Part shown: in pieces, positions 9,072 through 19,007 of the stretch | How the letters are laid out: the number at the start of each line of letters is the position of its first letter | Position numbering within the stretch: position 1 is the first letter of the stretch | Assembly (NCBI GenBank): GCA_963845735.1 | Contig: CAWJTR010000011.1 | Span: 1-64,000 of the forward strand | DNA: 64,000 bases | Origin: AP-15 sp963845735 | GTDB taxonomy: Bacteria; Pseudomonadota; Alphaproteobacteria; ATCC43930; CGMCC-115725 | Direction of reading: 5' to 3' | Translations under genes and position numbers: made by a program | The notes under the pieces: generated by a model | The model's database searches: none | What the model was told of the DNA's origin: nothing | What the model saw: the letters and a program-made list of their open reading frames with translations, nothing else

Positions 9072-9527
9072 TCAACGACGCGCCAGCCTCTCGATTGCTC
9101 CGATATCACCGTCCCGGTAGATCACCACCAGCTGGCGATCATTCAGCAGGATATAGGTTTGGTCGCCATGATCACAGTGAAGCTGTGCCACCGGATAGGT
9201 CGGCGCGATCAGGAGTTCGGATAAATTCTTGCCTAGTCCGGGTTGGCGGGAAACGAGCGCGGTCAGCGTCTGGCTGCTCCAAGTGGCATAGGCAAACCCG
9301 AAAACGCCGCCGCACACCGCGTTGCCGAGCGCGGTGCTCTGGCCGTTCGGCTGGTTCACGACAACCGTGTCCGGGCGGATGGTGATCGCGTCGTTGTCGG
9401 CATTGGCCCAGGTTCCGAGGAATGGATTTTGCACCTGCGGTTGTGGCGTGGCGCAGGCAACTTGCGCCAGTAGGCTCAGCATCAAAATGGCGCGCGGGGA
9501 GGGCTGTCGGCCTCGGCAATTGGACAC
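9072..9527 (-). CDS. small exported protein of unknown function
   Basis: 151 residues with a hydrophobic N-terminus (AILMLSLLAQVACAT) that could be cleaved by signal peptidase I after ACA or lipidated on the Cys. The mature part begins FLGTWANADNDAITIRPDTV, which has the look of a lipocalin-like or META-like beta domain. It lies 47 nt upstream of the lipoprotein gene on the same strand. No family assigned. Confidence 0.6.
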   Translation of the reverse strand: MSNCRGRQPSPRAILMLSLLAQVACATPQPQVQNPFLGTWANADNDAITIRPDTVVVNQPNGQSTALGNAVCGGVFGFAYATWSSQTLTALVSRQPGLGKNLSELLIAPTYPVAQLHCDHGDQTYILLNDRQLVVIYRDGDIGAIERLARR

Positions 9528-9669
9528 GCTTTCCCCCCGTTGCGGCGTGGATCAAGCCAGCATATCGCGAATGTCGCTGCGGCGCGACGAGGTCAAAGAC
9601 GAACTGATGGCGCCGGCTTGACGCCCGACCGGGCCGAGGTCAGGCTGCTCGCACGACGGATGCGGCGGA

Positions 9670-10950
9670 GTGAGCGCGATGAAGCTGATGTGGTTTCACC
9701 TGATGCCCTACACGGAATTGCCGGACGACTTCCGCGAGAAGCATCCCTCGGTGTGGGTCGACATCCATTCCTCGCTGTTCGACCCGCGGCGCGCCCATCA
9801 CATGTACAACGACTTTATGGACGAGCTCGAATTCGCCGCCGAATGCGGGTTCGACGCGGTCTGCGTCAACGAGCACCATTCGAACGGCTACGGGCTGATG
9901 CCGTCGCCCAACCTGATCGCCTCCTCGCTGGCCCGTCGTACGTCCGAGGCCGCGCTCTGCGTCCTCGGCAGCTCGCTCGCGCTACACAACCCGCCGACCC
10001 GGGTGGCCGAAGAGTTTGCGATGATCGACGTGATCTCGGGCGGGCGGCTGATCGCCGGTTTTCCGGTCGGCTCGCCGATGGACACCTGCTACGCCTACAG
10101 CCAAAACCCGAGCATGCTGCGCGAGCGCTATCACGAGGCGCATGATCTGGTGTTGCGCGCCTGGACCGAGCCGGACACCTTCGCGTTCAACGGCCGCTTC
10201 AACCAGCAGCGCTACGTCAACATCTGGCCGCGCCCGGTGCAGAAGCCGCACCCGCCGATCTGGATCCCGGGCGGCGGCTCGGTCGAGACCTGGCAGTGGT
10301 GCGCCCAGATGGATTACGTCTACTGCTATTTGTCGTACTACGGCTACAAGGCCGGCCAGGCGACGATGAGCGGGTTTTGGGACGAGATGGCGCGGCTGGG
10401 CAAGGACCGGAACCCGTACCGCGCCGGCTTTCTGCAATTCGTCGGCGTCGCCGAGACGCGCGAGGAGGCCTATCGCCTTTACCGCGAGCCGGCCGAATAT
10501 TTCTATGGCCGCTGCCTGCATGTCGACCCGCGTTTTGCCGGCCCGCCCGGCTATGCGACCGAGGAAACCCAGCGCCGCGGCATCCAGAGCCAGGTGTCGC
10601 TGGCGGCGCAGGCCTCGCGCTACGAATCGAAATTCCAGATGCTGGCGCGCGAGATGGATGCGATCGTCGACAAGGGCTATGTGATCATCGGCTCGCCCGA
10701 CGAGGTCGCCGCCCAGTTGCGCGAGGTCGCGACCGACCTCAATGTCGGGCACCTGATGCTGCTCTTGCAATTCGGCAACATGAGCAAGGGTTTGGCGCAA
10801 TACAACACGCGCCTGTTCGCCGAGAAAGTGATGCCGCAGCTCGGCGAGGTCTTCGCCGAATGGGAGGACCGCTGGTGGCCGCAGCCGATGCCCGGCGCGG
10901 CGCGCGCGCCGCTGTCGCCGTTTCAGCCGGCTGCGGTCGCGGCCGAATAG
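9670..10950 (+). CDS. LLM-class flavin-dependent oxidoreductase (luciferase-like monooxygenase)
   Basis: 426 residues with a bacterial luciferase-type TIM barrel: MKLMWFHLMPYTELP, FDAVCVNEHHSNGYG, LGSSLALHNPPTRVAEE and FAMIDVISGGRLIAGFPVGS, ending near EWEDRWWP. Enzymes of this class use FMNH2 or F420H2 with O2 to oxidise small organic substrates. Starts at 9670 or 9679 are both possible. It stands alone, divergent from the signalling cluster. The substrate cannot be read from sequence. Confidence 0.92.
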   Translation: MSAMKLMWFHLMPYTELPDDFREKHPSVWVDIHSSLFDPRRAHHMYNDFMDELEFAAECGFDAVCVNEHHSNGYGLMPSPNLIASSLARRTSEAALCVLGSSLALHNPPTRVAEEFAMIDVISGGRLIAGFPVGSPMDTCYAYSQNPSMLRERYHEAHDLVLRAWTEPDTFAFNGRFNQQRYVNIWPRPVQKPHPPIWIPGGGSVETWQWCAQMDYVYCYLSYYGYKAGQATMSGFWDEMARLGKDRNPYRAGFLQFVGVAETREEAYRLYREPAEYFYGRCLHVDPRFAGPPGYATEETQRRGIQSQVSLAAQASRYESKFQMLAREMDAIVDKGYVIIGSPDEVAAQLREVATDLNVGHLMLLLQFGNMSKGLAQYNTRLFAEKVMPQLGEVFAEWEDRWWPQPMPGAARAPLSPFQPAAVAAE

Positions 10951-10980
10951 CTGCCGCTGCCGGCTTGCCGGCGAGGCTCA

Positions 10981-11676
10981 TTACCGCCCGCGGCGGCGGT
11001 CTTCGAGTTCGAGCGTGACCAGGCGGGCGACCGTCGTGGCGAGGTAGAGCTGGCCGACGACCGCCTCCAGATTGGCCAGGCTGCGGGCGAACGGGTTTAT
11101 CGGAACGATGTCGCCGAAACCGGTGGTGGTTAAGGTCGTAAAGCTGAAATACAGCATCACGGCGATTTGGCTGGGACCGCGCCCGGGGGTGATGGCGCTA
11201 AGATTGGAGAAAGCGCCGGGGTTGAGGTCCCAGATCAGGTGATAGGCCGAAGCGAAGATCGTCGCGAGATTGAGGTACAGCACGAGAGCGCCCTGGAGAC
11301 GCCGAAAGGTGATGCGGCCGGGGGCATAGACCGCGTGCGCCACGACCCAGCTCAGCGCCGAAAAGGTGAGGATGCTGCCGCCGCGGCTCAACAGGCTCAC
11401 GGCTACCGGCGCCGAGTCCTGCGGTAGCCACAGGCTCGCAAATGTCGCCGACAACGCCAGCAGGATGACCAGGATGGCGCCGGGTCGGTGCGAGAGCATG
11501 ACGACGATAAGTACGACCGCCAGCACCAAACTCTCACCGACCACCCGGGCAACCGGGCGCCCTTGCGCGGCCAGTGGGACAGCGACAAAGAGGGCGCCGA
11601 GTTGGAGGATCAACAGGACGGTCAAGCTCGGATCTCTGATCCGATCCTGCCAGGTGTGGATGGCGGTTCGCCGCAT
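10981..11676 (-). CDS. two-pore-helix ion channel protein (K+ channel-like)
   Basis: About 231 residues from MRRTAIHTWQDRIRDPSL. Five or six hydrophobic helices are followed by a pore loop with FSFTTLTTTGFGDIVP, the TxTTxGFGD type selectivity filter of the Ion_trans_2 family, and a last helix. It is probably an inner-membrane potassium channel without a ligand-binding domain. It is convergent with the monooxygenase gene, with 30 nt between the two stops. The open frame extends upstream to 11799, but that part is Arg/Ser-rich and lacks conservation cues. Confidence 0.84.
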   Translation of the reverse strand: MRRTAIHTWQDRIRDPSLTVLLILQLGALFVAVPLAAQGRPVARVVGESLVLAVVLIVVMLSHRPGAILVILLALSATFASLWLPQDSAPVAVSLLSRGGSILTFSALSWVVAHAVYAPGRITFRRLQGALVLYLNLATIFASAYHLIWDLNPGAFSNLSAITPGRGPSQIAVMLYFSFTTLTTTGFGDIVPINPFARSLANLEAVVGQLYLATTVARLVTLELEDRRRGR

Positions 11677-11880
11677 CGCCGAGAAACGAGAAGTGGGGGG
11701 CGTTCGGGTCGAGGCCGCTATGGACCCGCGCCTGTCTGGCAGCGAAGTGGGCGCGAGTCCAGAGCGGTGAAGAGGTGATCGACGCCGCGTCAATTCCAAT
11801 CGGCGGCGGCGACGGCTAAATTCGCGTCAATCGCCACGAGGCCGGTCGCGTCGACCGGCGGAAAACCAGGGGAGCCGGCC

Positions 11881-12687
11881 ATGCCGTCGATGTTCAACGC
11901 CCGCGACGCCGCCAATTACGAAAAGCTGATGGGGCGCTGGAGCCGGCGGCTGGCGCCGATCTTCATCGAGCATGCCGGCATCGCCGACGGCGACAGGGTG
12001 ATCGAGGTCGGTTGCGGCACCGGCAGCCTGACGTTTGCCCTGCCCGAGGCAGCGAACATCGCGAGCCTCACCGCGATCGACCATTCCGAGATTTATCTGG
12101 CCGCCGCGCAGGCCAAGAACCGCGACCAGCGCATCCATATCGAGCAAGGCGACGGCGCCGCCCTGCGCTTTGCCGATGCGAGCTTCGACCGGGCGGTGTC
12201 GATGCTGGTGCTGCCCTCGGTCATCCCGCGGCCCGAACTCGCGGTGAATGAGATGCGGCGGGTTACCCGGCCCGGCGGCGTGGTCTGTGCGGCGTTCTGG
12301 GATTCGCCGGGTGGCGCTGCCGCCAACCGCATGTTCTGGGATACCGCCGCCGCACTCGATGAAGCGGCGGCCGAGGCGCGCGACCGCACCATGTCGCGGC
12401 CGATTTACGCGCCGGGCGCGCTGCCGCGGATTTGGGCCGAGGCGGGGCTGACCGAGATCGACCAGCGCTCGCTGACGATCCGCATGGATTTCGCCGATTT
12501 CGCCGACTATTGGGAGCCGTTCGCCAGCGGCGAGGGCATGCTCGGCGAATATGTCGCGAGCCTCGATGCGGCGCGGCGCGACCGCCTCGTCGGCTACCTG
12601 CGCGCCGCCTACCTGACCGGAAGGCCAGACGGCCCGCGTTCGTTTGTCGCCGTCGCGCTGTCCTGCCGCGGCGTCGTGCCCGGCTGA
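11881..12687 (+). CDS. class I SAM-dependent methyltransferase
   Basis: 268 residues. SAM-binding motif I is VIEVGCGTG near residue 40; an acidic residue follows in LTAIDHSE, then FDRAVSMLVLPSVIP (motif II) and EMRRVTRPGGVV (motif III), typical of the Methyltransf_11 fold of UbiE/phytanoyl-type enzymes. The acceptor is unknown. A GGGGAG-like ribosome site precedes the ATG. It is monocistronic by spacing. Confidence 0.9.
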   Translation: MPSMFNARDAANYEKLMGRWSRRLAPIFIEHAGIADGDRVIEVGCGTGSLTFALPEAANIASLTAIDHSEIYLAAAQAKNRDQRIHIEQGDGAALRFADASFDRAVSMLVLPSVIPRPELAVNEMRRVTRPGGVVCAAFWDSPGGAAANRMFWDTAAALDEAAAEARDRTMSRPIYAPGALPRIWAEAGLTEIDQRSLTIRMDFADFADYWEPFASGEGMLGEYVASLDAARRDRLVGYLRAAYLTGRPDGPRSFVAVALSCRGVVPG

Positions 12688-12864
12688 CCGACGCGCGAAC
12701 AGCGCCGGCCGACGATCCGCAATGGTCACGAAACTGCGCTCGAATGCTTTCGGTCGAGGGCAAGAGCAATATTTACTATAAGGCTGTCTGGTGTTTACTG
12801 TGGAGTCGGCTAAGGTAGTAGGGAAAGCAATTTTACATATTAACTATTCTCGGTCCTAGAAGAA

Positions 12865-15013
12865 ATGCCAATATCGACTATTCCAGAAACGGCCCGCCGA
12901 ACCAATTATTTGAGGAACCGCCGGATGGGAGGCGTCGCCGGCTTCCTTGCGATTCTATTGGCGGCCGCGCTGGCCGGAGCGCCGACCTGCGGTCGGGCGG
13001 CATCCTCCGCTACGGACCCTCACCTCGATCTCTTCCTCCGGATGATCCGAACCCGTTCCGCCAGCGCGATCACCGGTCCGCCGCCGCCGGTCTCGCAGTC
13101 CGCGTTCGAGCAAATGCTGCGGGTCCTTCCGGCGGTCAGCGTCGGCCACGGCGGCGGCCCGCCGCTGGCCTCGAGCTCTCAGAGAACGGCGCCGGTTCCG
13201 GACCCTTCGCTCTATGGCTTCTGCTATGAGGCCTGCAAGACCGAACGCGCCGTCGGCAGCTGCGGCCAACCGGCGCCGGGTGCGTCCGATCCGCCTGAGC
13301 GCCTCTGCGCCCCGGTGGTGGACAACCCAACCCTGAACGCGATCATCGGTCCACAGCTCGGGGCCGGAGTAAGCCCGTTCGTCGACGACAACACCGGCCC
13401 CGACGGCGCGCAGCCCGCCGGCTACACCTTTCTCGGCCAATTCATCGATCACGACGTCACGCGCACGACCACCGCGCTCTCGGCGCTGGGCGCGCTAAGC
13501 CTGCAAGCGCACGGCGACGCCTCGGTGCGGGCGAAGCTCGCCGCGGCCGGCATCACGCTCGGCCAGCTCGACCAGGCGATCGCCGACTCCGCGACACCAG
13601 GCTCGGCGCTCAGCGCAAACACGGCCAAACTGGATCTCGACAGCGTTTACGGCGTGCTTAACTTCGCGGCATTGACCGCGATCAGCGCGCCGTGGTTCGA
13701 GCAGCAAAACGGCGTCTACACCGGCCGTTTCGCGCTGCGCGAGGTTCAAGCCCCGACCTCGCCCAGCGCCCCGACCCAGATCGACGGTTTCGACTACGAG
13801 CGCAGCGCGGCCGGGACGGCCGAGATCCCCGACCCGCGCAATAGCGAGCACAAGATACTGTCGCAGGTCCAGAACCTGTTCGAGATCGCCCATAATGACT
13901 GCGTCGATCGCGCGCTGGCCGGGACCGCCACGCCGAGCCAGGAGCAGGTCGGCGCCGCCTTCGACGCCTGCCATCACCGGGTGCTGTGGACATACCAGAC
14001 GATCGTCGCCACGGATTTTCTGCCGCGCATCTCTGCCGAGGCGACCCTGAACCGCGTCGCCCCGGGAGCGCTCCATGCTTATGTGCGCGACACCACCGCG
14101 ACTTCGATCTTGCCGGACCCGGCCGATGTCCACACGTTTCTCTATAGTTGCAAGCCGGGGCGCGGCAACGAAGCGACGATCCATATCCCGCACGAATTCG
14201 CGGTGGCCGCATTCCGGCTGGGCCATTCGCTGGTGCGCGACGCTTACGTTCTTCACGACGAGGTGCGCGACGCCGACGGCAAACTGCTGACCGGACAACC
14301 CCGGCCGATTTTCGCTGCCGCTGGTCAACCGGAAGCTGCGGGAACTCATTGGCGACAACCCGCTTCAGCCCGGCGACGTGATCGATTGGCGCTATTTCTT
14401 CGATACCAGCGCAAAGTCAGCTCAGGCGTCCCGACCGCTCGACACGCTGATCTCGGACAAGCTGTTCTCGCTGCCGATCGCAGCCCTTCCGCCCGGCCCG
14501 GCGGCAGATGGCAAGGATACCCCGTCAGAGCGTAATCTGCCGCGCCGCAACATCCTGCGGGCGTCGGAACCGACTTCCGACCTGACCGGGGCGGTCGGGC
14601 TCGCGACCGGCGAAGAGGTGGAACGTTACGCCGCACGGCGGATTACCGGTTTGCAAGACGCGACGGTCGAGGTCAGGCAGGTTCTCGCGACGCGGCTGGC
14701 GAGCGCTGGTTTCGATCCGGACTTCCTCGGGGCCTCCACTCCGCTTTGGCTTTTTGTCCTCGCCGAAGCCGAAAGTACAGAGCACGGCCAGCGCCTCGGC
14801 GAACTCGGCAGTCACATCGTCGACGAATTTCTGCTCGGCTCGCTGCGTTGTGACGAGGCATCGGTCCTCTACGCCGACCCGGCCCACTTGTATGGCTGGG
14901 GCCCGACCGAGAGAATCGCCCGCCATCGCCGCTATTCGATGCCCGAGCTGATCGCCTATCTGCAAGCCAATGCGATGGTGAGCGGCGAACCGGTTCGGCT
15001 GTTCAGCCGATAG
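12865..15013 (+). CDS. secreted animal-type haem peroxidase (one frameshift)
   Basis: About 715 residues after correcting one extra base near 14308. There is an N-terminal signal peptide (GFLAILLAAALAGAPTCGRA). GQFIDHDVTRT matches the distal haem segment of the animal/peroxinectin peroxidase family, and AFRLGHSLVRDAYVL matches the proximal-His segment. Downstream of the shift the family pattern resumes (LVNRKLRELIGDN, DVIDWRYFFD, LPRRNILRA). Such enzymes oxidise halides or phenols with H2O2 and are exported in bacteria. The leader region (about 12765-12860) is markedly AT-rich and may hold the promoter. Confidence 0.85.
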
Positions 15014-15216
15014 CGTAGAGGGCGGGGCGGGGACCGCGGTGGGGAACACGCGTGCGGCAAGCACGGCCAAAATGATGTATTGAATACTGTAGGCGTCCCG
15101 CGCGATCGGACCTCTCGGGGGCCGGTTCTCTCGCGACCGCGGGCGGCGCCGGCGACGGCATTTTCCGGATTCGGGCCGGTCCGTCCGACCGACGCGAGCA
15201 GAAGGGAGTTAGCGCA

Positions 15217-15768
15217 ATGGCGCGCCTGCCTTATCTCGACAAATCCGATGTTCTGCCCGAGCACCAGGACCTCCTGGCGCGCAACATAAATCTCTATCGG
15301 TTGCTGGCGCACAGCCCACGCGCGGCGCGCAGCCTCAATACCTTGGCGCGGTTCATTCGCGACGGCAGCCGGCTCGATCCGAGATTACGCCAGTTGGCGA
15401 TCTTGCAAGTCGGCTATGTGACCCGGTCGGCCTACGAGTATTCGCATCATATCCGGATCAGCCGAGAATTCGAGGTGTCGGACGACGATATCCGCGCAAT
15501 CGCCGAGGAAACCGCCGGACGGACGACGACACTCGAACCGCTGGCCAGGGCTGTGTTGCGCGCGGCCCGCGAAATGACCCTCGATGTCGCGCTCTCCGAC
15601 GACACCTTCGCTGCGCTACGCCAAGGGCTCGACCCAGAACGGCTCACCGATCTGATCATCACGATCGGCCACTACAACAGCCTGGTTCGCGTGCTCGCGG
15701 CGATGCGGATCGACGTCGAGGACGAGTACCTGCCCTACCTCGACGAGTTCCCGCTGCCGGCGGGGTGA
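15217..15768 (+). CDS. carboxymuconolactone decarboxylase/AhpD-like protein
   Basis: 183 residues with the CMD fold pattern: HSPRAARSLNTLARFIRDGS, LDPRLRQLAILQVGYVT and YEYSHHIRISREFEVSD. The CxxC pair of redox-active AhpD is absent: the position before SHH carries YEY, with no cysteines in the protein. It may therefore act as a lactone decarboxylase-like or structural member, not a disulfide reductase. An AAGGGAG ribosome site precedes the ATG. It lies downstream of the peroxidase gene and is convergent with the XRE regulator gene. Confidence 0.87.
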   Translation: MARLPYLDKSDVLPEHQDLLARNINLYRLLAHSPRAARSLNTLARFIRDGSRLDPRLRQLAILQVGYVTRSAYEYSHHIRISREFEVSDDDIRAIAEETAGRTTTLEPLARAVLRAAREMTLDVALSDDTFAALRQGLDPERLTDLIITIGHYNSLVRVLAAMRIDVEDEYLPYLDEFPLPAG

Positions 15769-15787
15769 GGACCGCCGCGAGCCGGGT

Positions 15788-16159
15788 TTACTGGCTGGCC
15801 AGCGCCCGAGCCAGCTGGCTCACCGCCTCCTGATGCTTCTCGTTTCTGATCTCGGCGAAATTGCGCGCGATTTCGAGCAGCATGCGCTGATGCGGCGTGA
15901 CCTGGCGCGGTCCTTCCTCGCCGATCCCCTCGTAGAAATGGCTGACCGGCGCGCTCAGCGCGCGGGCAATCTCGAACAGCCTGCCGGCCGAAACGCGATT
16001 TATCCCGCGCTCGTATTTGTGCGCCTGCTGATAGGTGACGCCGATCATCTCGGCGAGCTGCTGCTGCGTGAGCCCCAGCATGATGCGGCGCTCGCGAATG
16101 CGCGCTCCGACATGGTCATCGATTGCGGCGGTCGACCGCCCTCTCTTCGGCTTAGCCAT
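15788..16159 (-). CDS. XRE-family helix-turn-helix regulator
   Basis: 123 residues from MAKPKRG. The HTH lies at about residues 16-70: RIRERRIMLGLTQQQLAEMI, then GVTYQQAHKYERGINRVSAG. This short protein with an HTH plus a helical tail is a common alphaproteobacterial cro/C1-type regulator. It is convergent with the CMD gene (19 nt) and divergent from the DUF1275 gene. The hairpin at 16226-16250 is in its upstream region. Targets are unknown. Confidence 0.9.
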   Translation of the reverse strand: MAKPKRGRSTAAIDDHVGARIRERRIMLGLTQQQLAEMIGVTYQQAHKYERGINRVSAGRLFEIARALSAPVSHFYEGIGEEGPRQVTPHQRMLLEIARNFAEIRNEKHQEAVSQLARALASQ

Positions 16160-16225
16160 ATCTTCACCCGTGCAAGTTTGCTTCAAGCACCGATCGTAGT
16201 CTACGCCGCCCTATCAACACGATAA

Positions 16226-16250
16226 CGAGCCGGCCAATTCCGCCGGCTCG
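16226..16250. other. 9-bp GC-rich hairpin in a divergent intergenic region
   Basis: CGAGCCGGC (16226-16234) and GCCGGCTCG (16242-16250) form a perfect stem with a 7-nt loop. There is no T-run on either side, so a rho-independent terminator is weakly supported; an operator for the adjacent XRE regulator is an alternative. Confidence 0.3.
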
Positions 16251-16465
16251 CCTAAGCGGCCCAGAGAACGCGATCAACGGACCTTCGATCTCGACGTCTA
16301 TCAACGAGAACGGCAGTCCGAGCCTCCAATAATCCCCAAAGTGGTATCGTAGCATCCGGATGACAAGAGGCGGATAAGCGGCGCGATCCGAACTTGCTCG
16401 CATTCGCAGCGCCGCAAGTTGGGCGCGGGCTTCGCCGGCCTGACCGGGGCTAGGGGCAGCGAAAA

Positions 16466-17116
16466 ATGGCAGTCGACGGTGATCGCGGCGCGAGGGTCGA
16501 CCAGGCGCGCGGCCTGATGCTCGCGTTCCTCTTGGCCGGTCTCGCCGGCATGGTCGACGCGATCGGCTTTCTTCGCCTCGGTCACCTGTTTGTCTCGTAT
16601 ATGAGCGGGAACAGCACACAGTTCGCGGTCGCGCTCGGCCGCGGCCGGGTGACCGAGGCCGGTTCGATCCTGTGGTTGATTGCGCTGTTCGTGGCGGGTG
16701 CGGCAGGCGGGCAAATGATTGCACATTTCTCCGGCCGCTGGCATCTGACCTGCGTGCTCGCCGTGGTGGCGCTGCTGCTGGCGGCTGCTGCGGTGTTCGG
16801 AACGGCGCCCGAGCCGATGGTGCTGGCGATGGGAGCTTTGAACGCATCGATGCACCGCGCCGGAAAGGTTGCCGTGAGCCTGACCTTTGTCACCGGAACT
16901 TTGGTCAAATTCGGCCAAGGATTGGGCGATTTTCTGACCGGGCGGGGCGCCGGTTGGGCCTGGGCGGAGCAGGCCTTGCCCTGGGTGGGGTTGGTCGTCG
17001 GAGCGGTTGCCGCCGGCGCCGGATATGTGCGGATGGGGGCCGCCGTGATTTGGATTCCGGTGGCCGCCGCCTGCCTGCTGACCCTCTGGTCGGTCGCTAT
17101 CCCGGAGCCGGAATAG
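16466..17116 (+). CDS. DUF1275 (YoaK-type) membrane protein
   Basis: 216 residues with six predicted membrane helices. Family signatures are AGMVDAIGFLRLGHLFVSYM with SGNSTQ, and an internal GALNASMHRAGKVAVSLTFV with TGTLVKFGQGLGD. The function of the family is unknown; it is sometimes described as transporter-like. Its end overlaps the convergent GTPase gene by about 20 nt. Confidence 0.87.
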   Translation: MAVDGDRGARVDQARGLMLAFLLAGLAGMVDAIGFLRLGHLFVSYMSGNSTQFAVALGRGRVTEAGSILWLIALFVAGAAGGQMIAHFSGRWHLTCVLAVVALLLAAAAVFGTAPEPMVLAMGALNASMHRAGKVAVSLTFVTGTLVKFGQGLGDFLTGRGAGWAWAEQALPWVGLVVGAVAAGAGYVRMGAAVIWIPVAAACLLTLWSVAIPEPE

Positions 17117-18998
17117 CCGGCGCGGCAACACAGGAGGCGAGGCGCGCGCGCAGTTCTTTGCCGTCGAGGTTCTGGCCGATCAGCACCAATCGGTTGCGCT
17201 TGGGGCCGGGTCCCGGGCTTTCGTCGAGGGTGAACCGCCTGCCGACGAGATGAAGGACGTGACTCTTGTCACTCCCATCGACCCACAAAATTCCCTTGCC
17301 GCGGAACACGTTGCGCGGCATTTCTTCGAGAAAGGATTGAAACCGGTCGGCCGCGAATGGTGCCGCGCTCTCGAACGAGACGGCGTCAAATCCGTCGCCT
17401 GCCAGGTGATCATGACCGTGATCGGCGAGATACCGGTCGGACTGGAACAGCCCGGCGCTGAGCACCAATGGCAGCGGAATTCGGGCCTGGGTGGTGCGGA
17501 CGATTCGCGCCCCTTCGCTGATCGCGCGGATCTTTTCTTCGATGGCCGCCGCGACGACGGGGCCGACGAGGTCACATTTGTTCAGCAGCACAACATCGGC
17601 GTAGCGCAATTGATTGGCGGCGGCTCTGCTGTCGAACAGATCGAGGCTGAAGTTTTCCGCATCGGCGACCGCGACGATCGAATCGACGCGAACGGCATCG
17701 CGAAACTCCGATCGTAGAAAGGTCAGCACGATCGGCAGCGGATCGGCGAGGCCGGTGGTTTCGACGATCAGATATTCAACTGGCGGCTCGTTGCGCAGCA
17801 CGCGAAAGATCGCATCGACCAGATCATTGTTGATCGAGCAGCAGATGCAGCCGTTGCTGAGTTCGACCATGTCACCGGCTGCGCCGATGATCAGCTCGTT
17901 GTCGATCGCGAGATCGCCGATCTCGTTGACCATGACCGCGATCCTGAGCCCATGCTGTTGGGCCAGGATATGGTTCACCAGCGTGGTCTTGCCGCTGCCG
18001 AGAAAGCCGGTGACGATCGTGACCGGCAGGCGGGCTTCACCTTCCATCAGCGCGAGAAAGGTGTAGGTGGTGCCGACCGCGGACTGGCTGACCGCGTCGC
18101 CAAAGGCGTTGGCGAGCGCGTGCAATGCGCGCCAGCCGGTGCAATGCCCGGTGATGATGTGCGCAATCGCGAACGGCCGCAGCGCTTCGACCGTATCCGG
18201 TATCAGCCGTTCCATGACGCCGCCCAGATGCAGGCCGCCCATCACGCAATGGATCGGCAAATCGGGGAAGAGATTGCGCACCTCGGTGCAGACATTGACG
18301 ATTCCGGCATGCGAGCAGGCGCTGAAGACGATCAACCCGAGATCGCGGACATGGGCGACGAGCATGCGCTCATCCATCAGCAACGGATCGGGCTGCCACG
18401 GCGCTTCGGGGCCGGTGCGGCTGAGGTGATCGACCCGGCCTTTCTCGAAGGCGCTGAGCCGCGGGATCTCGCCGCTCAAATAGAAATGGCCGTCGAGCAG
18501 CAATCGTGCCGCCGGGTCGTTGACGACCGTGGCGCCCAGCGCCTCCATCTCGGCCGGGGAGGGGACCTTGGCGGCCGGCACGACCGTCCCGCTGCTCAAT
18601 TGGACCGCGCGCTCGTTGAACATGCCGGGGTTGACGTGGACGGTCGCCTTGCCGCCCTGGTCTCGGATCGCGTCGAGTGCCGCCGGCAATGCCGCCATGT
18701 GGTCCCAATGGCCGTGGCTGACCGCGATGCATTCGATCTCGCCCAGCGCGATCCCGAGATTGGCGCAATTGCGGATGAAGATCGCGCCTTCGGGCCCGGT
18801 GTCGAACAGCATCGTGTGACGCATGCCGGCGGCGGTCGAGACCAGCCTGCAGCCAAAGCCGAGATTGGCGCACAGCAATGCCTCGCCCGACAACGCCTTG
18901 GCGCCGGCGCGCACGATGTTGGCGAATTCGGAGACCGCGAACAGCGTCTTGCTGACGTAATTGTCGCTGACGTCGTCGGTGATGACATCGACAGTCAG
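17097..18998 (-). CDS. MBL-fold hydrolase fused in frame to a G3E (CobW/YjiA) GTPase
   Basis: One continuous open frame encodes two proteins that are normally separate. The N-terminal part is a metallo-beta-lactamase fold hydrolase (FDTGPEGAIFI, metal site SHGHWDHMAAL, later FSACSHAGIVNVC and GGLHLGG). From the ATG at 18047 it is a complete CobW/YjiA-type metal-chaperone GTPase (GFLGSGKTTLVN, NGCICCSINNDL with CxCC, ETTGLADP, LLNKCDLVG). At the junction CTGATG contains a TGATG stop/start overlap in another phase, so one indel could have fused two overlapping genes. Conserved sequence (LTVDVITDDVSDNYVS) runs upstream of the first GTG (18914) to a stop at 19007 with no ATG, so the true start is lost or shifted. 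Confidence 0.82.
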   Translation of the reverse strand: MTVDVITDDVSDNYVSKTLFAVSEFANIVRAGAKALSGEALLCANLGFGCRLVSTAAGMRHTMLFDTGPEGAIFIRNCANLGIALGEIECIAVSHGHWDHMAALPAALDAIRDQGGKATVHVNPGMFNERAVQLSSGTVVPAAKVPSPAEMEALGATVVNDPAARLLLDGHFYLSGEIPRLSAFEKGRVDHLSRTGPEAPWQPDPLLMDERMLVAHVRDLGLIVFSACSHAGIVNVCTEVRNLFPDLPIHCVMGGLHLGGVMERLIPDTVEALRPFAIAHIITGHCTGWRALHALANAFGDAVSQSAVGTTYTFLALMEGEARLPVTIVTGFLGSGKTTLVNHILAQQHGLRIAVMVNEIGDLAIDNELIIGAAGDMVELSNGCICCSINNDLVDAIFRVLRNEPPVEYLIVETTGLADPLPIVLTFLRSEFRDAVRVDSIVAVADAENFSLDLFDSRAAANQLRYADVVLLNKCDLVGPVVAAAIEEKIRAISEGARIVRTTQARIPLPLVLSAGLFQSDRYLADHGHDHLAGDGFDAVSFESAAPFAADRFQSFLEEMPRNVFRGKGILWVDGSDKSHVLHLVGRRFTLDESPGPGPKRNRLVLIGQNLDGKELRARLASCVAAPAIPAPG

Positions 18999-19007
18999 AG
19001 AATTCTA

